Below the pieces are notes generated by a model, which saw nothing but the letters and a program-made list of their open reading frames with translations, was not told the origin of the DNA and ran no database searches. Made by a program: the position numbers and the translations under genes. Of a stretch of DNA of 64,000 nucleotides, positions 56,375 to 64,000 are shown piece after piece. Numbering within the stretch: position 1 is the stretch's first letter; each line of letters opens with the position of its first letter. The stretch comes from Larimichthys crocea (taxonomy: Eukaryota > Chordata > Actinopteri > Sciaenidae). Location: assembly GCF_000972845.2 (NCBI RefSeq), contig NC_040016.1:20240005-20304004 (forward strand), in the 5' to 3' direction.

Positions 56375-58229
56375 GTGAGTCTTTTATTTATATTCTATTT
56401 ATTCCATCCACCCACGGACACAAGCGGCTGCAGAGAGCTGGTGTTTGCACACATTTTAAAAGATCAGGTGGAAAAAACATCCACCACATGAATCTTTGGA
56501 GACTTTGAAAAACATCAGATCAGTGTAAAGTCACCACAGGGCACCAGAGTATTAATGATATTAGTGATAATATGATTATGATATTTGCACAGACTGGCTT
56601 TATGTGTGGGAGGCACGCAGTGCACTTAAATCAGCAGACACACACTGCAGTGTCTGACACACACACACACACACGCACACACACCAGGACCTGCTGCTGA
56701 GCACATGAAGAATAATAATCCTCATCATCAACCTCACATTTAAGTTGGGAATGATTAGGACTGTCAGCCAGTTTTGCTTTGTCATGGAGAATGATAACAC
56801 ATTTCTATGAATCAAAACATGCTTAATGTTTGTTTTTTGTTTTAATCTTAAATCTCTCTAATTAACTATAAAATAATAATAATAACAAATAAATCAATAG
56901 ATAATAGATTCAAATTCATTATTTTGTTTGATCAACAGCAGAAATCACAAAGATATTTAATTCATGATGATATAAAACAGAGAAAAACAGCAACATTTGA
57001 GAAGCTGGAAACATTCACGTTACCAACATTACCAACATTACCAACGGTAATGTAACGGTAATGTGGACTTTAGCTTTTTGTTGTTTCTTATTTTGTTTTT
57101 TTAGATTTTAGCATCATGATAGAGATTTTACAAATACAACAGTCAAATTACACGTGGTGGGATTTTTAAAGCTGACTGATATATGTTTGAGTCAGTATCG
57201 ACTGTTTTTAGGCCAAAGAAGCATTCAACAGGAAAATTAGTTTTTCGATATTTCTTCTAACTGATATCCAAACGAGCCATGATATTGTTCTGTTAGCTAA
57301 GCTAACGAAGTCAAGGCCCAGTCTGGTTACCCTAAATCACATTCGACGGGATAAATTTCTCCTATATTCAGGGTGCAGGATGAGTCATCAGGATTATTTT
57401 AATGAGATTTTGACACAGAAGAAACCCTTTGAATCTAAAATCTACTTTATATTCCTCATCTCAAAGTACTGCCGAGGCTGCCGGTCTCTCCAACATTCCA
57501 AATCACAAAGATATTCCCTCCACAGTGATGTAAAAACAGAGCAAAAGCAGCAAAATATAGTGATTTTATTGCTCATAAGATTAGTTAATTATTGAAATTA
57601 TGTCTGCAGCAAAGCTACTTTCATTATCTACAGACTATTTTCTCGATCCTTGAAACAACAACACAAAGTGATGTAGGTCCAAAACACAAATGTATTCCGT
57701 TTACCATCACGTGTGACAAAGGAAAGCATCGATTTATCATTTTTTCTTGATACATGAAGGTAATCATCAGGATAGATGCTGATTCATTAATGCCCTAATG
57801 ATATTTATAGATCGTCACTAGCAGCAGTGGATCTACCCACATACGATGCTTCAGTAGTTTCTGTGGTTGTTTTTGTGGCTCTTTGATGATGCAGCTTCCT
57901 TCCTCTGAAGCTCTTTATGGTGAAATATGGATCTCCGTGTCTGTAAAGCTGCACTGACGTTAACAGTTTTCGTGCTTCGGGATGTGTGAACTGAATGCTT
58001 TTCCAAATGCAGGCTTTGTTTAGGACAGAGAGGAGATGACAGGGTGAGTTCTCATTTGGGGTGAAGGGGATTTGGGGGAGGGTCCCAGCTGGACATAAGC
58101 TGATCCGAGGGGTGTTAAAGCACAGAGAGAAGGGGGGCTTTAAAGGCAACAGCTCCTACGTTCACATATTGTACTGTACTTAGAATTAAAGCTTGAAATG
58201 AAGCGGACAATATTGTTTAGCGGTATTTC

Positions 58230-59170
58230 AGACATCCTTCTTCCCAGCAACACATTCCAGCTCCTCCTGGGGGATCCTGAGGCATTCCCAGGCCAGATGG
58301 GCTATATCGTCCCTCCAGTGGGTCCTGGATCTGCCCCAGGGTCTCCTCCCAGTTGGATGTGCCCAGAGCACCTCCAAAGGAAGATCCTAATCAGATTCCT
58401 AAACCAACTCAGCTGGATCCTTTCGACGCAATGTCCGAGCTCTTCATCCTATCTCCTAAACCCACAGAGGAGGCTCATTTTGGCCACTTGTATCCACAAT
58501 CTCATTCGTTCGGTCACTGCACAGAGCTCTTGACTATAGCCTAGGTGAGGGTTAGAACATTGCATTGCAATGCATTCCGGTTCCTCCTGGGGGATCCCAT
58601 GGCATTCCCAGGCTAGATGGGCTATGTATTCCCTCCAGCGTGTTCTGGAGTGGCCCCAGGGTCTCCTCCCAGTTGAATGTGCCCAGAACAAGTCCAAAGG
58701 AAGGCACCCAGGGGGTATCAGCTGGCTCCTTTCGACGCAAAGGAGAAGCACCCCTGCTCCGGGCTTCCTCTAGATGTCCAAGCTCTTCATCCTATCTCCT
58801 ACAGCCTACAGAGGAGGCTCATTTGGGCAGGTGCAGCTCTACTCCAAGCTCCTTCGGGATGTCCATGGCTGAGCTCAGCCACCCGGGGGAGGAAGCTCAT
58901 TTCAGCCACTAGTATCTGCAATCTAATTTTTCCAAGCACTACCCAAAGCTCATGACCATAGGTGAGGGTTGGAGCCTAGATGGACTGGAAAATCGAGAGC
59001 TTTATCTTCTGGCTCAGCTCCCTCTTCCCTACAATGGTCTGGTACGGTGTCTTGAAATACTGCCGATGCCACACCCACCCACTGGTCCATCTCACACTCC
59101 ATTTTCCCGTCACTCGTGATCAAGACCCCGAGATACTGGGGGCAGCAACCTGCAGGGACTATTTTCTAGT
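58230..59170 (-). mobile_element. Two tandem non-LTR retrotransposon 3' fragments
   Basis: Two related blocks, about 58230-58550 and 58560-59170, encode on the minus strand a decayed C-terminus of a reverse-transcriptase polyprotein. It has the typical GRRPWGHSRTRWREYIAHLA and WE.HGIP..E motifs. The second continues into sequence including gctcatgaccataggtgagg and actggaaaatcgagagcttt. Stops and indels break all frames. Confidence 0.7.
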
Positions 59171-59989
59171 AGAGAACCATGGCCTTGGATACCATAGATC
59201 GTCATGGATGACCGACCATGGTGTCACAAAATACACATGTTCAAATCTTCATCATCAAGCATGCCAGTATAAAGAATGGACGCCGTACATGTGACGTCAC
59301 CCACAGGTTTCTGAAGAGCTGATTTGAAGCTCAAAAATCTGTAGCTCTGGCCATCGCCATCTTGGCAGTCTTGCCTCCCCAACTAGCCATCGCTAGTTAT
59401 AGTAATAGTTTTTGGATGGAGCCTTACCTATATCAGGCTTCATGGACAGTATTAGTGATCAGTCCCCTCTTGGTTTTGGTCTTGGTCAACATATTTGTGG
59501 ACAATAACATGGTACAACCAAAAGCTGATCATATCTGACCACTGATATCTTCTCAGAAAATCAAGGTAGACTTTGAATTCACCTTGAAAAGATGCTTAGT
59601 ATAAAAACCAGTGGCCTGTAAAATGTCCTGCTTGCCCCACTGCTCTCCCTCTGGATGACTGGTCCGGAGAGGAGCTCCAAGGAGAGACAGGGAAAGAGGA
59701 GGTAGGTGAAATGATGGGAGGGATGAACAGGAGGACAGAAGAACAGACCGATAAGTGGAGAAGTGCTGGGGTTGTTTTAATTCCTCTCTCCTTCACAAAG
59801 TCAGCACTGTGCTGATATAACTGCACGTTAATAAAGTCTGTGTTTGTCCACAGACCAAAAACAGCAACGATGATGATTAAAAGCTGAGTTGTGAGCCAGA
59901 ACTTGTGTGTTTATTATGGTGAAAATATAGATAACACCATAAACAACCTCTACTCAGTAATCTTGCATTGATGTTTGAGTATTTGGCTT

Positions 59990-60380
59990 CAGACATATTT
60001 GCAGTTCTGCGGACGCCGTACTGGACCACTGTTGGGAAGTTGGGAGTTGAGCTGGAAGGCAAAGCTCTCGATTTTCCAGTCCATCTAGGCTTCAACCCTC
60101 ACCTATGGTCATGAGCTTTGGGTAGTGCTTGGAAAAATTTGATTGCGGATACTAGTGGCCGAAATGAGCTTCCTCCCCCGGGTGGCCGGGCTCAGCCATG
60201 GACATCCCGAAGGAGCAAGCTGATACCCCCTGGGTGCCTTCCTTTGGACTTGGTCTGGGCAAATTCAACTGGGAGGAGACCCTGGGGCCGATCCAGAACC
60301 CGCTGGAGGGACTACATAGCCCATCTAGCCTGGGAATGCCATGGGATCCCCAAGGGAGGGAAGCATTGCTGATGCATTGT
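59990..60380 (+). mobile_element. Non-LTR retrotransposon 3' fragment, inverted copy
   Basis: Reverse-complement relative of 58590-59060. It runs through aagctctcgattttccagtc, cctcacctatggtcatgagc, gaaatgagcttcctcccccg and a GRRPWGRSRTRWRDYIAHLA-coding segment at about 60265-60325. It forms an inverted pair with the preceding fragments across about 900 bp. Confidence 0.7.
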
Positions 60381-63176
60381 TCACCCTGCTAAACCTGCTG
60401 CAAGTCAATGGACAGATGGATGGTTTACACTCAACACTTACAACAGCATTGTTTTTGGCAGCAGCAGGCAGCTGTTTCAAGAGAAAAACCTCTAAAATCT
60501 CACCTGCTCAGCAACAAAACAAAAAACAGACACGGTTATAGACCAGCTGGTGAAGACAGCGAAGCAGCTGAAGTGCCAGGTCTTTCCCTCAGGAGTTAGC
60601 GGAGATCGAAACGAAGCTGTATCATCTGACAATTATCAATATTTTGTCAAGTTCTGCACTTAAATACAATTTTAAAAAAGTGCACTTTGATTATATTTTT
60701 GAATATATTTTGATGCTAACACCACTGACCGTCATGTTGTCCAAAAACTATTAAACAAATCGAAGCTCAGCTCTCACATTCTGCACAACCCACTTTGCAC
60801 CACTACACAGTGACCTCAAAAAATCTTTGTCTACAAGGGCAACTTTGCAGCGTAATTGCTTCAGAAAAAATCTTGCAGAATCCTTTCAGCCAAAAGGGAC
60901 CGAACAGCCGAGTTTGCCTTATCAGCTTAACGCAGATAAGCTCCATGCTGAGCTCGACGAGGCGGCAGAGTGCCACTGGAGGGATATGAACAGGTGCTGG
61001 AGAGGAGATACCCTACGAAGTTTTTGAAACTACACAGTGAGAGGGGAAAATGGAGGGAGAAAACTGGTTGTCAATACCCAGAGAATACACAAGTTGGTTC
61101 ATGTTAATCTGGCTTTACTGTGATGATTCCTTTGGGACAAGAGAGGACAAACATTGAACTGAAACACACTGAATTGTGGTGTCTAGTGTCGCTAAATCAC
61201 TTTATTTGCATGGTGAAACGCCCGGCTTAAATTTATCCCAACGGGTGCAACAGTGTCTGAGTTAAAGGGGATGAGGGGGCGAGTTTGTTTTTAGCCACAC
61301 CAGCACCGTGAATAAAGAGATGGTTGAGTTGGCCAGTTGGCTTTCCAGTCTGTGCAAGTTGATGATGAGAAACCTATTAAACTAACGTCAGTTACCAACA
61401 GCCTCATTGGTGCTTTGAGATGAGGAATATAAACTACATTTTAGGTTCAAAGACTTTCTTCTGTATCCAAGTCTCATTCTATCTGAATATAGGAGAAATG
61501 TATCCAGTCAAATGTGATTTGGGGTAACCAATATGAGCCTTTGTTAGCTTGTAGATGACACTATCTAACAGAGCAATAGTTTGTTTGGATACCGTCTACA
61601 GTTAAGCCACATATCACATTCAGTACAGCTTTGCATCTTTTCATTTGGCCTCATATAAGTATAATTTATGAGAAAACATCAAGATGTCACTGCAGCGCCA
61701 CAATAACTCCTTTTGTGATTATTAAAACTGTAACTTCATATTTCTCTCGAGCCCCCTTGTTCATGAAGTAATCACTACTGGCATGGTGGACTGCCTTGAC
61801 TTGAAAATACTTTCCATCTGTTCTATAAATACAGTTTTAGAAAGTTCCAGTGGCTCCATTGGTTTCTCCATTGGAGTGTCTCAGGCACAGTTGTAACAGG
61901 GGCACAAAGTAAAGGAAAAGAAAATAAATAGTTGGAAAGATTTTTTTTAAATGGAGCCAAGTTTGGCATCCTCACCAAAAGAAATGTCTGAAAGTGGTTC
62001 AAATCACAGCTAACCCAAAAACTAACCGAAAGGGCTACTGTTTGGTTGTAGAACCAGGTACCAGATGGTTTCCACCTGGTTCGTTAGTGCTCGTCGTTGT
62101 AACGACTGTCACCAGAGTCGTTTAACACCTGACTGTCTGGTGTGAACGACAGTTAAAGTGACCTGGACAATGGTTGTTCATGTCACTTGAGGTCCGGTGT
62201 GGGCGATGGTCATTGGTTTCTCTACTTTTACACAGATAGCCTCCCTCCACTCCTCTTTTAAACCACCTGTCTTCCCTGTGTAAAATGCAGATATTATTGT
62301 CACACTCAAACTCATGCGCTCTGCCTGGGGTGTGTAGAAATTACATGAATGGGTGGTTGGATGAACAAGCTACCAGGATGAGTAAGTGAATGACGGGATG
62401 AATGCATACAAAGCCATGGATGTTCAGTGCTCACAGTGCCACTAACGCTGCAAGCAAACTCACAAAAAAGGCAATATTTCACAATTTATTAAAACAGTTT
62501 TTTACCCTTTATTGATAGTTCAAGTTTGCCTCATTAACTCTACTGTCAGTTTGAGTTCTTCACTTCCAGCGTTTGCTTGTTTGCTCTCAAAATAAAAAAT
62601 CAAATTGCTTCAAATGAGAGTATCCAGCATTGCTGTGTCACAGTGCAGAGCAGGGGACTAGAATAGCTCAGTGGATTGTTATGAACCGAAGTAATCCTGC
62701 ACTAAATGGTACCTTTGTGAAACTTTTAATCCGCAGTGTGTTTTGGAGCAATTTAAGTGCCGTTTCATTCCTATCTCAACATTTTTGAGGCTGTCTTGCC
62801 AAAAACACAAAGAAACAGAGTGTTTCTTCTTTTACGTCACAATAAGTTTGGTCACTTGTTTCAATGTGGATACCTCCATTAGTAGACATATATGTAGTAC
62901 ACTGTTTACACTGTGTACTAGAGTAGTGCTTTATCTTGGCAGGGTTGTTGTCTCAATTCAAGTACGGTTGTTGTGCACTCCTCAGAAATGACGAACAACA
63001 TTTAACTGCTTCTTCTTTGCCAAACTACAACCGTGCGGGGGATTAAAACCAACATTATACTGCCAACATATGAACATAAAACATATCTACAACTTATATT
63101 TGTATATTGCGGGATTCATCGCAACCGATTCAGCTCTAGCAGCTTCCTTGGACAGCCAAATTGTCAACCACTGACC

Positions 63177-63444
63177 CAGTGCCGGTCCTGGCCACATTTG
63201 CGCCCTGGGCGAACACCCCCCCCCCGAGGTGAACATTTTCTCGTGCGCCCTCACGGCCGCCGGTGCGCCCCTGGATGCGCCGTGCGCCCCCATCATTCCG
63301 TCCGCAGCATCCGTCTGCCTTGTCAACACCCCACAACCGGGGCGCCCGCTGCGCTAACTTAATGGGCGGTATCGCTCGTGCGCCCCCCACAGAGATTGCG
63401 CCCTGGGCGGACGCCCACATTGCCCATAGCTAAGACCGGCCCTG
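63177..63444. mobile_element. hAT-type MITE with 8-bp target duplication
   Basis: Left end CAGTGCCGGTC, right end GACCGGCCCTG; the inverted repeats match at 10 of 11 positions and fit the hAT terminus CAGNGNCGG. CACTGACC flanks both sides exactly (63169-63176 and 63445-63452), the 8-bp duplication expected of hAT. The interior is unusually GC-rich, with repeated tgcgcccc units and a run of ten C near 63217-63226. No transposase is present. Confidence 0.85.
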
Positions 63445-63454
63445 CACTGACCAC

Positions 63455-63765
63455 ACAACTCAACTTTTTGACTGTTATAAGTGCACCACCTGTCAATCAA
63501 AGTGTCCACACTGTTAATTCTATATAACTTTAAGTCTTAATATAATGTGAACAGGTGAGTTGTATATAAATTCACCCTCAGTACAGAGGAAGAACAGGGA
63601 AATTAGCTACAGAGACCAAAACTGTTTTTTGTACCAGGCTGTAAACATGTTTATTTCTGCTGTGAAGTTGGACATTTGAACATGGGGACTTATGGAGACT
63701 GACTCACTTCTGGAGCCAGCCTCAAGTGGACGTTTGAGGAACCGCAGTTTTTTTGGCACTTCTGC
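63455..63765 (+). repeat. Dispersed repeat family, copy D
   Basis: Contains cacctgtcaatcaaagtgtc, ttaatataatgtgaacaggt, ttcaccctcagtacag, ttagctacagagaccaaaac, tgtaaacatgtttatttctg and cctcaagtggacgtttgagg in family order. It lies directly beside the hAT MITE. Confidence 0.8.
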
Positions 63766-64000
63766 ATGGGCTTCAAATTGGCCAAGCAGTTTTTGTGCCT
63801 AAACCTAACCAAACTGTGACTGTTTAAGGGTGCGTCATGTAGTAGACGTGTCCTGTAGTAATGTGTACAGTGTATCAGCATGTTAGTATCCTGACGTTTA
63901 GTTCAAAGCAGCTCTGTGCCTCAGTGCAGCTGCACAGAGCTGCTCGCATGACTCTAGTAGTCTCTCTAAGACTTTCTTATTGCTTAATCCTCATAAAACT

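Larger units (their letters stand above)
56375..64000. other. Intronic or intergenic stretch with mobile-element debris
   Basis: Holds inverted LINE fragments (58230-59170, 59990-60380), a hAT-type MITE (63177-63444) and a dispersed-repeat copy (63455-63765). A short gtgacgtcacccacaggttt fragment near 59292-59325 belongs to the same repeat family. No exon could be recognised. Confidence 0.5.

Noticed and set aside
63033..63420. GC-rich open frames on both strands near 63.2 kb
   Set aside because: They fall inside the hAT-type MITE and its repeated tgcgcccc units; not protein coding.

Overview
The window is nuclear DNA of a teleost fish, probably a percomorph. Its genes are split by short GT-AG introns, the proteins read like vertebrate orthologues, and CA/GT, GATA and AAT microsatellites are dense. 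L2-clade LINE, Tc1/mariner and hAT debris is spread between genes. I could run no alignment, so all gene identities come from recognising the translated exons.

Layout, left to right: (1) 1-1357 is a second, frame-broken copy of four middle exons of rbl1 (p107). (2) 1413-6349 (+) holds the 3' part of rbl1: late pocket A, spacer, pocket B and C-terminus, with its 3' UTR to about 7450. (3) 7450-12300 is repeat-rich intergenic DNA. (4) 12300-16268 (+) is tmem74b, with a noncoding first exon and two coding exons. (5) 16269-30355 is a long gene-free stretch of mobile-element fragments. (6) 36946-30356 (-) is psmf1 (PI31), complete in seven coding exons (276 aa). (7) 38674-45328 (+) is pigu, complete in twelve exons (435 aa), with a nest of transposons in intron 1. 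(8) 48434-54683 (+) is mcm2, complete in twenty exons (890 aa), behind an E2F-type promoter. (9) 56040-56374 (+) looks like the first exon of a further gene whose remainder lies beyond 64000 or was not recognised. (10) 56375-64000 is intronic or intergenic DNA with inverted LINE fragments and an intact hAT-type MITE.

Functionally the genes are mostly housekeeping. mcm2 is a replicative helicase subunit and a classical E2F target. rbl1 encodes a pocket protein that represses E2F targets. psmf1 regulates the proteasome, pigu is a GPI-transamidase subunit, and tmem74b encodes a two-pass membrane protein. psmf1 and tmem74b are also close neighbours in mammals, which supports the tmem74b name over tmem74. 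psmf1 and pigu are divergently arranged, 1.7 kb apart.

The most notable signals are: the partial rbl1 duplication (real or an assembly artefact); CA-rich tracts directly after many 5' splice sites; a GC-AG terminal intron in rbl1; an ISRE-like site at psmf1; a 28S rRNA fragment inside a psmf1 intron; three MITEs with readable ends; and a dispersed repeat present at least seven times. I found no clearly novel gene system.
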